The position numbers and the translations under genes were made by a program. The notes below the pieces were generated by a model that searched no databases, was not told the DNA's origin, and saw nothing but the letters and a program-made list of their open reading frames with translations. Of a stretch of 64,000 nucleotides of DNA, positions 43,162 to 51,894 are shown one piece after another. Position 1 is the stretch's first letter, and each line of letters starts with the position of its first letter. Origin of the DNA: JAALLB01 sp017643495 (GTDB lineage Bacteria; Pseudomonadota; Alphaproteobacteria; Rhizobiales; Rhizobiaceae); assembly GCA_965216105.1 (NCBI GenBank), contig OZ244147.1:1240001-1304000 (forward strand). The letters are read 5' to 3'.

Positions 43162-44708
43162 TTTGCTGCTCCGTATCCACCGCCGCCCGGGGTGATCATG
43201 AACACCTCGTCATCGGGTTGCATCTCGCGTTTGCGGGTGTCCGAGACGGGTTCACCATTGATATGGAAAACGCCTGCAGCGCCACCCTCGCCACCAAGCA
43301 GTCCTTCCGGTCCCGATTTGAGGCGGGAAGGTATCGTGTTGAGGAGCCAGTTTCGCCCGGTTCTCATCCGGTAGCCAATGCGTTGTCCATCTCCGCCCGG
43401 CTGTTTGCCCTTGCCGCCCGTATCATGAGCAAGTTCCTTGCAGGTAAAGGCTATCGGGTAAGAGGCTTCCAGTACCTCTACAGGTACGGCAGAAACACCG
43501 GTCGGATAGCAAACAGCGGAAATGCCGGGCTTGCCCGCACGGGCACCCATGCCCCCGGAATAGTTGAACATGGAGGAGGTGAACGGGGTTCCGTCCTTGT
43601 CCTTGCCCTGGATCTGGATTGTCCAGACAGCACCTGAGCCTTCCGCCACGACCTTGTCGGGCACCACCTGGGCCAGTGCTTTCAGGATCGGGAAGGGTAC
43701 ATACATGCCGACGACGTGTCGTGCGTTGACCGGTGAAGGATATTTCGCATTGACCACGCATTCATCGGGCAGTTTCAGCCGGATTGGCGCAAGGCTGCCT
43801 GCATTGTTTGGCAGGTCCGGGTTGAGTGAGGAGCGGACAGCAAAGGTTGCATATGCGTGGGTATAGGCGGGAACCACGTTGATACCCATGGATGACGGCC
43901 CGGATGAACCAGCGAAATCAATCTCGATATCACCGTTTTCGGCATCAATCGTCACCGCTGTCTTGAGAACGATTTCCTCGCCACCGGGAACATCAAAGGT
44001 TGACGTTCCGTGATAGGTGCCGCCGGGCAGTTTCCGGATTACGTCACGGGTCGCCTTTTCCGAGCGGGTTATGATTTCCTCGGACAATGTGGAAATGTCG
44101 TCCAGACCGTACCGGTCGCACAACGCGTTCAACCGGTCGGAAGCAATCATGCCTGACGAAACCTGGGCTCCCAGATCCCCCATTAACGCATCCGGCGTGC
44201 GAACATTGCGCTTGATGATCTGGAACAAGGTCTCGTTCGGCTTGCCCTTCTCGTACAGTTTCATTGGAGGAATCCACAGACCTTCCTCATGAATGTCCCG
44301 GGCACCGGAGCCAATGCCGTATCCGCCTATGTCGGAGTGGTGAATGGTGGAACCGGCATAACCAATGATCCGCTCGCCCCGAAAAATCGGAGAAAGCACC
44401 GTAATGTCAAAGAAGTGCCCGGCGGACATCCACGGGTCATTGGTAATCAGAACATCGCCTGGTTCCAGCTTGTCCGTGTCGCAGTTCTCCAGCAGGTTGC
44501 TGGCAGCCGCAGCCAGAGAGTTGATATGGCCAGGTGTACCAGTCACAGCCTGCGCAACCATGCGGGCCTTTTCATCAAACAGACCGTTTGCCAGGTCACC
44601 AGCTTCGCGGACAATCGGGCTGAAGGCAATGCGCTGGAGCGCACGGGCCTGCTCGCTGACGATGCCGATCAGGTTGGACCAGAGGATTTGCAGTTCGACG
44701 CCGTCCAT
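43158..44708 (-). CDS. hyuB: Hydantoinase B/oxoprolinase-family subunit
   Basis: A 516-residue HyuB-type subunit. WSNLIGIVSEQARALQRIAF (about 10), GDVLITNDPWMSAGHFFDIT (about 83), GYGIGSGARDIHEEGLWIPP (about 127) and the C-terminal MITPGGGGYGA are family segments. HyuA and HyuB together form ATP-dependent amidohydrolases (N-methylhydantoinase, 5-oxoprolinase) or, in relatives, acetone or acetophenone carboxylases. No third carboxylase subunit is present, so a hydrolase is more likely. It overlaps the hyuA stop by one base. Confidence 0.9.
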   Translation of the reverse strand: MDGVELQILWSNLIGIVSEQARALQRIAFSPIVREAGDLANGLFDEKARMVAQAVTGTPGHINSLAAAASNLLENCDTDKLEPGDVLITNDPWMSAGHFFDITVLSPIFRGERIIGYAGSTIHHSDIGGYGIGSGARDIHEEGLWIPPMKLYEKGKPNETLFQIIKRNVRTPDALMGDLGAQVSSGMIASDRLNALCDRYGLDDISTLSEEIITRSEKATRDVIRKLPGGTYHGTSTFDVPGGEEIVLKTAVTIDAENGDIEIDFAGSSGPSSMGINVVPAYTHAYATFAVRSSLNPDLPNNAGSLAPIRLKLPDECVVNAKYPSPVNARHVVGMYVPFPILKALAQVVPDKVVAEGSGAVWTIQIQGKDKDGTPFTSSMFNYSGGMGARAGKPGISAVCYPTGVSAVPVEVLEASYPIAFTCKELAHDTGGKGKQPGGDGQRIGYRMRTGRNWLLNTIPSRLKSGPEGLLGGEGGAAGVFHINGEPVSDTRKREMQPDDEVFMITPGGGGYGAAK

Positions 44709-46795
44709 TAGTTTGCTCCCTTTCCAGATGCTTTTTTCTCGGCCACCAGGCTTCCGCTTTCGTGCCGGTGCACAACCCAGTCCTCAAGCACAAAGATGGT
44801 TGTCTCGCGTTCTTCGATAATGACCGGACCTTCGATTGTGTCACTGTCCGTAATGGCATCGCGGCGCCATACAGGTACCTCGGTCGCGATGCCCCTGATG
44901 TGGACCGGGCGGGTCTCTTCACCGCGTCCGCCATCCTGCATATCCGTATTCGAAGCGGAGCGATCGGGCTGACGACCGGCTGCAGTTACCAGCCAGTTGA
45001 CGATTTCAATCTGCATGCCGTCCAGTCGAAGGCCGTATTGTCGCTCGTACTCTGTTTCGAAAAGGCTCCGTATGGCTTCTGCATCCCTGTTATCGCAAGG
45101 GTTTTCAGGCAGCTCGATACGCACTTCCGACTGCTGTCCGAGGTAACGCATCTCGACTGCATGGGTGAAGGTATAGTCTTCCTTGCGAATCCCTGCTTCG
45201 CTCAAGGCGGCACTGCCTTCTTCAATCATGCTTTCAAGCACGGTTTCGACCGAGGACCAGTCCAAGTCACCAAGGGTTGAGACATGGCTGCGAACCAGAT
45301 CGATCTGGGCAGGGGTCACCAATGTTCCAAATGCAGAAAGAACCGAGGCAAGTGGCGGGTAGATAATTTTCGGGCTTTCCGTCAGTTCGCCCACCATGCA
45401 TGCATGAACCGGACCTGCGCCACCAAAAGCCAGAAGTGGCTGGCCGCGATAGTCAATACCGCGCTCAGTGGCATGGGTTCTCGTTGCCGCAGCCATTTGT
45501 TCGCATACGACTTCAAACACGCCCCAGGCTGCCTGTTCACGCGACAACCCCAGTTTTTCGCCGAGCTTGTCATAGGCTTTTTGTGCACCCTCAAGGTCCA
45601 GTTGCATGTCTCCGCCAAGAAAACGGTCTGCTGCAAGAACACCAAGCACGAGATCGGCGTCCGTCACACACGGGTCTGTGCCGCCTCGTCCGTAACACAC
45701 GGGGCCCGGCATCGATCCGGCACTTTCCGGGCCGATTTTCAAAAGTCCTAGGTCATTCACTGAAGCAATCGATCCGCCACCTGCACCAATCTCGATCATG
45801 TCAATGGAAGGGACAGTGATGGGCATGCCGGAACCGGGCTTGAAACGGTAGCGCCGGTCGACCTCGAATGTACCGGTCACCAGCGGTTCATGGTCTTGCA
45901 CCATGCATGCTTTTGCGGTGGTTCCCCCCATATCGAAAGAGATCAGATCAGGAATGTCGAATATCCGGCTGAAGTAGCAAGCAACAAGGGCCCCGGCAGC
46001 AGGGCCGCTTTCAATCATCCTGACGGGCATGTTGGAAGCGCGTTCTGCACCGATCACACCACCGTTCGACAGCATGATCAGTGGTTGTTGCCGGAAATTC
46101 CGGGCTTTCAGTTCATCGATCAGTGCGGTCAGATACGGACGCGTGATTGGTACGGTATAGGCATTGATTGCAACGGTTGATGCACGGAGATATTCGCGCA
46201 TTTGCGGTGCTATGACTGACGAGAGGGAGACATAAATCTCGGGAGCCTCTTGCGCGAAGATTTCACTAACAGCCTGTTCGTTGCTTCCGTTACGGTAAGA
46301 GTTGAGGAAACATACCGCGACCGACTTGATGTCTTTTTCCCTGCACTGCTCGATGATCTTCAGAACTTCTTCGCGATTGACCTCAAGTCCGACTTCGCCA
46401 TCGGCATAGGTGCGTTCGGACAGGGTGAATGTACGTTCTGAAGGGATCAGCGGTTCTGCAAACTCGATCTGCGGATCGTACATGTCGTAGCGGTGTTCCT
46501 CGCGAATGTAGAGAAGGTCGCGGAACCCTTCGGTGAGAATCAGCGCAACAGGAGGACCTTTTCTTTCAATCAGGGCATTGGTTACCACGGTCGTTGCATG
46601 AACCACGACATCATCCACCTCGTGGGGAGCGATGCCGGCACGTCCGGTCACCAGGTCAACTCCGCGGAAAAATCCTTCCAGCAGGTTATTGTGTGTTGTC
46701 AGGGTTTTGTCGACATAGCTTTTGCCGTCATCGCCAAGCAGGACAGCGTCTGTAAACGTGCCGCCGATATCGATGGCGAGGGAATATCTTGTCAT
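44708..46795 (-). CDS. hyuA: Hydantoinase A/oxoprolinase-family subunit
   Basis: 695 residues from ATG 46795, overlapping the IclR stop (ATGA). The ASKHA-type ATP site is seen as IDIGGTFTDAVLLGDDG (about 7) and FDMGGTTAKACMVQ (about 286), followed by the GAGGGSIASVN segment (about 335) and AFGGAGPVHACM (about 455). HyuA binds ATP and the cyclic amide and works with HyuB. Candidate substrates are hydantoins, 5-oxoproline or related lactams. Its position between IclR, TRAP and aldolase genes indicates catabolism of an imported compound. Confidence 0.9.
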   Translation of the reverse strand: MTRYSLAIDIGGTFTDAVLLGDDGKSYVDKTLTTHNNLLEGFFRGVDLVTGRAGIAPHEVDDVVVHATTVVTNALIERKGPPVALILTEGFRDLLYIREEHRYDMYDPQIEFAEPLIPSERTFTLSERTYADGEVGLEVNREEVLKIIEQCREKDIKSVAVCFLNSYRNGSNEQAVSEIFAQEAPEIYVSLSSVIAPQMREYLRASTVAINAYTVPITRPYLTALIDELKARNFRQQPLIMLSNGGVIGAERASNMPVRMIESGPAAGALVACYFSRIFDIPDLISFDMGGTTAKACMVQDHEPLVTGTFEVDRRYRFKPGSGMPITVPSIDMIEIGAGGGSIASVNDLGLLKIGPESAGSMPGPVCYGRGGTDPCVTDADLVLGVLAADRFLGGDMQLDLEGAQKAYDKLGEKLGLSREQAAWGVFEVVCEQMAAATRTHATERGIDYRGQPLLAFGGAGPVHACMVGELTESPKIIYPPLASVLSAFGTLVTPAQIDLVRSHVSTLGDLDWSSVETVLESMIEEGSAALSEAGIRKEDYTFTHAVEMRYLGQQSEVRIELPENPCDNRDAEAIRSLFETEYERQYGLRLDGMQIEIVNWLVTAAGRQPDRSASNTDMQDGGRGEETRPVHIRGIATEVPVWRRDAITDSDTIEGPVIIEERETTIFVLEDWVVHRHESGSLVAEKKASGKGAN

Positions 46796-47547
46796 ATCGG
46801 GTACTCCATGCATCCAAGATTGTTTGAAATCTCGCGTGCGGCGCGGGTAACTGCCGTCACATAGATTTCTGCCGGTTCGGGTTTGATGTCCTGCACTGAG
46901 CCGACGACCGTGATGGTCGCGGCGAAATTTCCTTCGAGGTCAAAGACCGGAGCGGAAATGGCGTTGACGCCGGGCAGGGTTTCTTCAGGTGCTGTAACCC
47001 AGCCAAACTCGCGGGCATGGGCAGTCTGCATTGCCACCTTTGCCCGGATATCGGCGCTGCTGATGAGTTTGTCCGGGTCATACTTGCCGAATGCAAGTGC
47101 CAGCTTGCCCTGGGCCGATGTATGGAAATCCAGAATGGCGCCGGGGCGGGTGATGATTTGTACCGGGCTTTCAACACGCACAATGTCGATAACGCGCATG
47201 CCGTTCGGCTCAGGAATGGAAAGGGTTACCGTCTGGCCAAGCTCGTCACGAAGTGCGGACATGACCGGGCGGGCCACCGATGTCAGCTGTGTGCTGTCTG
47301 CAATGGCCTGTCCGAGATGAAAGAGCTTGAGGGTAAGCTGGTAACGTTCGGTCTCCGGGTCCTGCCTTACATATCCCAGGGTGACCAGGGTTTGCAGGTA
47401 CCGGTAAATCCTTGCCCGCGGCATGTTGAGTGCCTTGCCAAGGTCCGTCACCCGGGAGGGCTCACCTTTCTGGGCCATTTCCTCAAGGATTGCAAAGGCA
47501 GCGATTGTCGACTGGTTTGCAGTGTTGGATCCGGTTTTTTCAGTCAT
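46792..47547 (-). CDS. IclR-family transcriptional regulator
   Basis: A 251-residue IclR protein. The winged HTH (about 10-75) has EEMAQKGEPSRVTDLGKALN and ARIYRYLQTLVTLGYVRQD. The effector domain follows, with SARPVMSAL-like RPVMSALRDELGQTVTLSIP near 93 and SAQGKLALAFG near 140. It lies inside the operon between dctM and hyuA, overlapping hyuA, and probably controls the whole TRAP-Hyu-aldolase unit in response to its substrate. Confidence 0.92.
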   Translation of the reverse strand: MTEKTGSNTANQSTIAAFAILEEMAQKGEPSRVTDLGKALNMPRARIYRYLQTLVTLGYVRQDPETERYQLTLKLFHLGQAIADSTQLTSVARPVMSALRDELGQTVTLSIPEPNGMRVIDIVRVESPVQIITRPGAILDFHTSAQGKLALAFGKYDPDKLISSADIRAKVAMQTAHAREFGWVTAPEETLPGVNAISAPVFDLEGNFAATITVVGSVQDIKPEPAEIYVTAVTRAAREISNNLGCMEYPI

Positions 47548-47548
47548 A

Positions 47549-48826
47549 TCAACCTCCCACTAGTTCAGGCAGGGTCAGGGTCAGGGCCGGCACAAAGGCG
47601 ACGAGAAGAAGCACAACCAGACAGATCGCGATCATTGGAAGAATGGCTACCGCCACCTTTTCCAGTGGCTGTCTGCCGATTGCAGAAACAATAAAGAGAC
47701 ATAGCCCCACCGGCGGTGTGATCATGCCGATCATCAGGTTGAGAACGACCATTATTCCGAACTGGACGCTGTCAAGACCGAGAAGCGGGAACAGCTCGTT
47801 GAGGATCGGCATTGCCAGCACCAGTGCAGCGAGCGGCTCCAGAAACAGTCCGAGTATCAGCAGGACCAGATTCAGCAGCAGGATCAGCACCCAGGGGGAA
47901 TCGCTGATCTCCAGAAGCCCGGCGGCAATAATGCGGGGGATGTTTTCAATGCCGAGTATGAAAGCGGTCATCGATGCCATTGCGACAATGAGCATGACAC
48001 CGGCTGTCATCGTTGCCGTATTGTAAAAGGCCTGGGCAATCTGTCCAAGGTTGAGGGTGCGATAGAGCAGGGTGCCGATCACCAGCGCATAAAGTGCAGC
48101 CACGGCCGCTGCTTCAGTGGGAGTGAAAATTCCCGAGCGAATTCCCCCCACAATGATGACAGGGAGAAACAGTGCAGGCAGGGCCTTTACGGCAAGCCCG
48201 AGACGCTCGTCAGGTTCTACTGCGGGGGGAAGCGGATGATCTTCCCGGCGGGCTTTCCAAAGTGCGTAGCAGATCAGCAGGCCACACAAGGCGAAGGCTG
48301 GTACAATACCTGCCAGGAACAGGTCGGATATTGATGTGCCGGTCAGGACGCCATACAGGATCAGGGAGAGTGAGGGCGGTACTAGTGGCCCCAGGATCGA
48401 TCCGGCAGCAGTCAGCGCAGCCGCATAAGCCGTATTGTATCCGTCACGGCGCATTGCCGGTATCATGACCGCCCCGATTGCGGAAGCTTCGGCTGTCGCG
48501 GCACCCGACACCCCGGAAAACATCATCGAGGCAACCACGTTGACAACAGCAAGCCCGCCACGAACCCGGCCAACAAGGAACTGGGCAAAACGGACGATCT
48601 GACGGGTGAGGTCAGCCGAGTTCATGAGGTTGCCTGCCAAGATGAAGAAGGGAATGGTCAGCAGGACAAAATTGTCAATTCCCGCAATCATTTTCTGCGG
48701 GAAGCCGATCATCAACTGCCATTGGTCGTTGACAAAAAGGTAGGCAACCGAGGCAAGGCCCAACGAGAACGCGACCGGAATGCCGAAAACCAGGCAGGCA
48801 ACGAAAACCGCAAGATAAATGGTCAT
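47549..48826 (-). CDS. dctM: TRAP transporter large permease DctM (system 3)
   Basis: A 425-residue DctM-family permease with about twelve hydrophobic segments. Key blocks are MFSGVSGAATAEASAIGAVM (about 103-122), GPLVPPSLSLILYGVLTG (about 145), GGIRSGIFTPTEAAAVAALY (about 212) and LMIGMITPPVGLCLFIV (about 365). It works with the DctQ encoded just upstream. One base separates it from the IclR gene, and it overlaps dctQ by four bases. Confidence 0.94.
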   Translation of the reverse strand: MTIYLAVFVACLVFGIPVAFSLGLASVAYLFVNDQWQLMIGFPQKMIAGIDNFVLLTIPFFILAGNLMNSADLTRQIVRFAQFLVGRVRGGLAVVNVVASMMFSGVSGAATAEASAIGAVMIPAMRRDGYNTAYAAALTAAGSILGPLVPPSLSLILYGVLTGTSISDLFLAGIVPAFALCGLLICYALWKARREDHPLPPAVEPDERLGLAVKALPALFLPVIIVGGIRSGIFTPTEAAAVAALYALVIGTLLYRTLNLGQIAQAFYNTATMTAGVMLIVAMASMTAFILGIENIPRIIAAGLLEISDSPWVLILLLNLVLLILGLFLEPLAALVLAMPILNELFPLLGLDSVQFGIMVVLNLMIGMITPPVGLCLFIVSAIGRQPLEKVAVAILPMIAICLVVLLLVAFVPALTLTLPELVGG

Positions 48827-49401
48827 TCCATTACCTCCAGCATGTCGCGCTCGAAGATATCTTCGACCGACTGTCCGGCACCGATTGCACGGATACAGAT
48901 GACAAGGTCTGCAACAAGGCGAAGGGCGACCAGCGCCATGCCAAGCGGCAGGGAAACGTAAACCCAGAACCGGCCGGGAGCAGCCGGCCCCGGGGAACCG
49001 AAAATACTTTCAAGGATAAAGCCGACGGCGGGTATCGAAGACTGGCCGGCACGCTCTGCGTAGATCCAGCCATACCAGGCCAGCAGTATGCAAAGCAGCA
49101 GTGAAAGTGAAATGCCGAATATCGTAACAAGCAATGCGGGGACGCGCGGCAGGGCGGATGCAAGGAAGCCGATTGCGGCAATTTCCCCACGCTCAAAGGC
49201 AAGAACAACGGCAAGGAAGGTCAACCAGATCAGCATGTACCGGCACATTTCCTCAGCCCACAACAGGGAGGAGTTGAAGCCGTAACGCATGACAATCTGG
49301 ACTGTCATTACGGTAAGAAGTGCCGCGACCAGCGTAACCAGCAGCCAACGCAGGGCAATCCTCAATGGACGCTGTACAGTTGTTGCAGACTGCAATGTCA
49401 T
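48823..49401 (-). CDS. dctQ: TRAP transporter small permease DctQ (system 3)
   Basis: A 192-residue four-helix DctQ subunit (hydrophobic at about 15-35, 49-65, 82-105 and 138-158). The WAEEMCRYMLIWLTFLAVVL segment after helix one is family-typical. The hydrophilic C-terminal tail is long for DctQ. It overlaps dctM (ATGA). A strong hairpin lies in the 132-base gap between it and the upstream cupin gene. Confidence 0.9.
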   Translation of the reverse strand: MTLQSATTVQRPLRIALRWLLVTLVAALLTVMTVQIVMRYGFNSSLLWAEEMCRYMLIWLTFLAVVLAFERGEIAAIGFLASALPRVPALLVTIFGISLSLLLCILLAWYGWIYAERAGQSSIPAVGFILESIFGSPGPAAPGRFWVYVSLPLGMALVALRLVADLVICIRAIGAGQSVEDIFERDMLEVME

Positions 49402-49495
49402 GACGCTTCCTTTCTGCGTTTTCCGGCTTGATTGGGCACACGACTGGCCGGGCCCGAGACCGGTTGTCCCGATGCGTTGATGATACGATATCTCC

Positions 49496-49522
49496 GGTCA
49501 GGTGTGTCAGGCACACCTGACC
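49496..49522 (-). promoter_or_regulatory. Intercistronic hairpin between cupin and dctQ genes
   Basis: GGTCAGGTGTG (49496-49506) pairs perfectly with CACACCTGACC (49512-49522) over loop TCAGG, eleven pairs. Read on the minus strand no T run follows. It is 11 bases after the cupin stop, upstream of dctQ and dctM, the same kind of position as in the other transport operons. Confidence 0.65.
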
Positions 49523-49533
49523 GTCAGGAATAT

Positions 49534-49902
49534 TTAGTTGAAATCTTCGTCCTGATAGGACGTGAGGTGATCATAATCGGCCCTGGCCGGAGCGAATACG
49601 TCCAGGTTCATTGCAACCTCGTCGCCAATTGCTTCGCCGCAGTGGACAACATCGGGTGGTATGCGGACAACTTCTCCCGGACCTACCTCGACAATGTCAT
49701 CACCAATTTCGAAACGCACGCGCCCCTGGACCACATAGGCAAGCTGTTCGAACGGATGGGAATGGGGTTTTTTCTCCATTCCTGGTTCAAGCCAGTTCAT
49801 CACCATCAGGGCTCCGTCTCCGCGAAAGCCGGACCGGGATACTCCGGGTCTGACCTGCTCACGGGGCATGTCAGTCCAGTTATAGGCGCGTGTGCTGCTC
49901 AT
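49534..49902 (-). CDS. Small cupin-domain protein
   Basis: A 122-residue single-cupin protein. The metal motif 1 is seen in KKPHSHPFEQLAYVVQG (His, His, Glu, about 44-60) and motif 2 in IPPDVVHCGEA (His, about 81-91), so it can bind a divalent metal. Such small cupins act as isomerases, dioxygenases, dehydratases or ligand sensors. It lies two bases after the dctP stop, within the transport operon, so it likely handles the imported compound. Function not assigned. Confidence 0.85.
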   Translation of the reverse strand: MSSTRAYNWTDMPREQVRPGVSRSGFRGDGALMVMNWLEPGMEKKPHSHPFEQLAYVVQGRVRFEIGDDIVEVGPGEVVRIPPDVVHCGEAIGDEVAMNLDVFAPARADYDHLTSYQDEDFN

Positions 49903-49904
49903 TT

Positions 49905-50885
49905 TCAGTTTCCTTCTCCGAATGCCTTCACGAATTCACCGATCAGTTCATCCTTGGCAAGCCAGGTGTCGACCACGGAGGAGGTCTTCTGCTTCATGGT
50001 GTCCAGATCACCAAGCTTGTTGATGGTGACACCTTCGCCTTCAAGAAATGTGACGGTTTCAGCTTCCTGGGAAGCTGCAAGAGCATAAGCTTCTGTCGTG
50101 GCTTCGCGACCGGCTTCTGCAACGGCTGTCTTGTCTTCGTCTGAAAGCTTGTTCCAGGTGGCATCAGACAGCATGATGACGCCGGGCCAGAAATAGTGGC
50201 CGGTCAGTGTCACCTGCTTGGCGGAGTCGTAGAGGCTTTCCGAGCGGATTGACGACAGATTGATCTCGACAGCGTCAATCGTTCCGGTTTCGAGCGCCGA
50301 GTAGATTTCGCCATATGCCATGCCAATCGGATTTACACCGATTGCTTCCCACGTACCCTTGTGCAGCGGGATTGGAACAATCCGGGTTTTTACACCGGCA
50401 AAATCGGCCGTCATTTTCACCGGATCACCTGATGTAAGGAAGTGACGCTGCCCTGCCTCGATGAACCCGACACCCTTGATTGATTTTTCGCCCAATGTGT
50501 CGAGAAGCTTGTCTCCCAGATCAGAAGTCAGAACTTCTGAAAGCTGTTCATAGCTGGAAATGGTGAAGGGCATCTGCAATGCATCAAATGCAGCGGCATT
50601 AAGTACTAGGGGCAGGGTTGCCGAAGAAACCAAGGCTCCGTCGATCAGGCCGATCTGCAATCCTTCGAGCAATTCCTTGTCATCACCAAGCTGGCGGTCA
50701 CCGAAAACCTCAATGGCAATACGGCCATCGGTTTTGGCTGCGACCTTTTCGGCGAAGATCTCAAGGCCTGTGTGGAAAATGTGTTTGGACGAGGCGGCGT
50801 GCCCCATCTTGATCGTGACGTCCTGCGCCCAGGCAGTGACAGGCATGGCGCAAACAAGAGCCATAGCCAGAAGAAGTTTCTTCAT
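49905..50885 (-). CDS. dctP: TRAP transporter substrate-binding protein DctP (system 3)
   Basis: 326 residues from ATG 50885, preceded by GGGAGGAAA; a 15-residue extension is rejected. The signal peptide MKKLLLAMALVCAMPVTAWA ends near AWA-Q. The DFAGVKTRIVPIPLH segment has the ligand-binding Arg position, and ALETGTIDAVEINL is typical of the family. It is the first gene of the long minus-strand operon dctP-cupin-dctQ-dctM-iclR-hyuA-hyuB-aldolase. The ligand is probably an amide or a carboxylate derived from one (inference). Confidence 0.92.
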   Translation of the reverse strand: MKKLLLAMALVCAMPVTAWAQDVTIKMGHAASSKHIFHTGLEIFAEKVAAKTDGRIAIEVFGDRQLGDDKELLEGLQIGLIDGALVSSATLPLVLNAAAFDALQMPFTISSYEQLSEVLTSDLGDKLLDTLGEKSIKGVGFIEAGQRHFLTSGDPVKMTADFAGVKTRIVPIPLHKGTWEAIGVNPIGMAYGEIYSALETGTIDAVEINLSSIRSESLYDSAKQVTLTGHYFWPGVIMLSDATWNKLSDEDKTAVAEAGREATTEAYALAASQEAETVTFLEGEGVTINKLGDLDTMKQKTSSVVDTWLAKDELIGEFVKAFGEGN

Positions 50886-51185
50886 TCTGTTTCCTCCCAA
50901 AAGTAATATCCATATTGTTTCAATATGCAAAACAACTGTTACAATAATAAAACAAAAAAATTTGAGCTGTCAAACCGGTTCTTCAAAATGGCTCGTGCCC
51001 CATCGTGGAAAACAGATGAATTCGTTATTTTAATCAGTCTGTTATGGGTGTTTTCTGGAGAGTTGATTCACCTGGCAACAATGTGCGGAGGGCTTTTTTG
51101 CAGACCAGATATGCTGTTCTTCCCGCCAATCGTCATGAGGCGGATCATCGCGAAAACAGAATGTGCAATCTGTGCGGACTGGCTA
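50886..51185. promoter_or_regulatory. 300-base gap with the promoter region of the TRAP-Hyu operon
   Basis: Between dctP (minus) and the PAS-LuxR gene (minus) lie 300 bases. The part next to dctP is AT-rich and contains a TTGTTT-N9-AAACAA dyad (50915-50935), a possible regulator site. The rest shows no clear gene: the plus-strand frame from 50925 overlaps the luxR-type gene antisense and has no ribosome site. I see no clear terminator for the luxR-type gene. Confidence 0.4.
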
Positions 51186-51734
51186 TTACAGCGGGATGCC
51201 TGCCAGGTTTGCTACCAGTTCAAGGCTGTTTCGGACGCCAAATTTCTCCATCAACCGGCGTCGGTGTACTTCCACGGTTCGTGGCGAGATTTCCAGAGTT
51301 CGGGCTATCTCTTTTGAGGTCTGTCCGTCTGCCATGAGTTTGGCGACCTGCCGCTCCCGCATGGTCAGCCGGGTAATGGGACGTGTTTGCGATATGTCGG
51401 TAAAACTCCAGACTGCCTGCGAAAACGGTGCATCCGGGTTGAGGGAATTGCCGCGCACCCTGCACCAGAAGAGTTCGCCATTCCGGCGTTTCATGATGCG
51501 CTCGTCCCTGTAACCGCCTTCGGCGACCAATTTGCCAATTCCGGTTTCCCCTGTGCGGACAAACTCGGCAGCAGAAGGGTAGAGTTCCGATAATGACCGG
51601 TTTGCCAGTTCATCAACCCTGTAACCGAACATGGTGGCAAAATGTGTATTGCAATGCCGGATTATCCTGTCTTCGGAATACAACAAGCCTACGGGTGCGT
51701 AGTCGAATATCGTATGGATGTACTCGTCCATCAT
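51186..51734 (-). CDS. PAS-LuxR-type transcriptional regulator
   Basis: A 182-residue cytosolic regulator. An N-terminal PAS domain (about 1-115) has APVGLLYSEDRIIRHCNTHF and MFGYRVDELANRSLSELYPS and a PAC-like end. A C-terminal LuxR/GerE HTH (about 120-178) follows, with LTMRERQVAKLMADGQTSKE and ISPRTVEVHRRRLMEKFGV. There is no receiver domain, so activation is presumably by a ligand, redox or light-sensitive cofactor in the PAS domain. It is divergent from an acyl-CoA ligase gene, its likely target, and lies 300 bases upstream of the TRAP-Hyu operon. Confidence 0.88.
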   Translation of the reverse strand: MMDEYIHTIFDYAPVGLLYSEDRIIRHCNTHFATMFGYRVDELANRSLSELYPSAAEFVRTGETGIGKLVAEGGYRDERIMKRRNGELFWCRVRGNSLNPDAPFSQAVWSFTDISQTRPITRLTMRERQVAKLMADGQTSKEIARTLEISPRTVEVHRRRLMEKFGVRNSLELVANLAGIPL

Positions 51735-51894
51735 CAGGCCCGTTACGTATTTTGCCGGAATATGCTTTGTGAAGTGAGTATACTAATCCCTATCATTCAA
51801 ACGGAAGCAAGTACGGTTTTTGCAAACGAGCCCGGCAATACGGTTTGCTCGGGTGCAGACATTGCAAAAACCAGGATCAACAAAAGGACAATCC

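Noticed and set aside
43158..46795. Acetone or acetophenone carboxylase
   Set aside because: Only the HyuA and HyuB type subunits are present; the small third carboxylase subunit is missing, so a hydantoinase/oxoprolinase-type call is safer.
50925..51317. Plus-strand ORF of 130 codons near the TRAP-Hyu promoter
   Set aside because: No ribosome site, overlaps the PAS-LuxR gene antisense, and has no recognisable domain.
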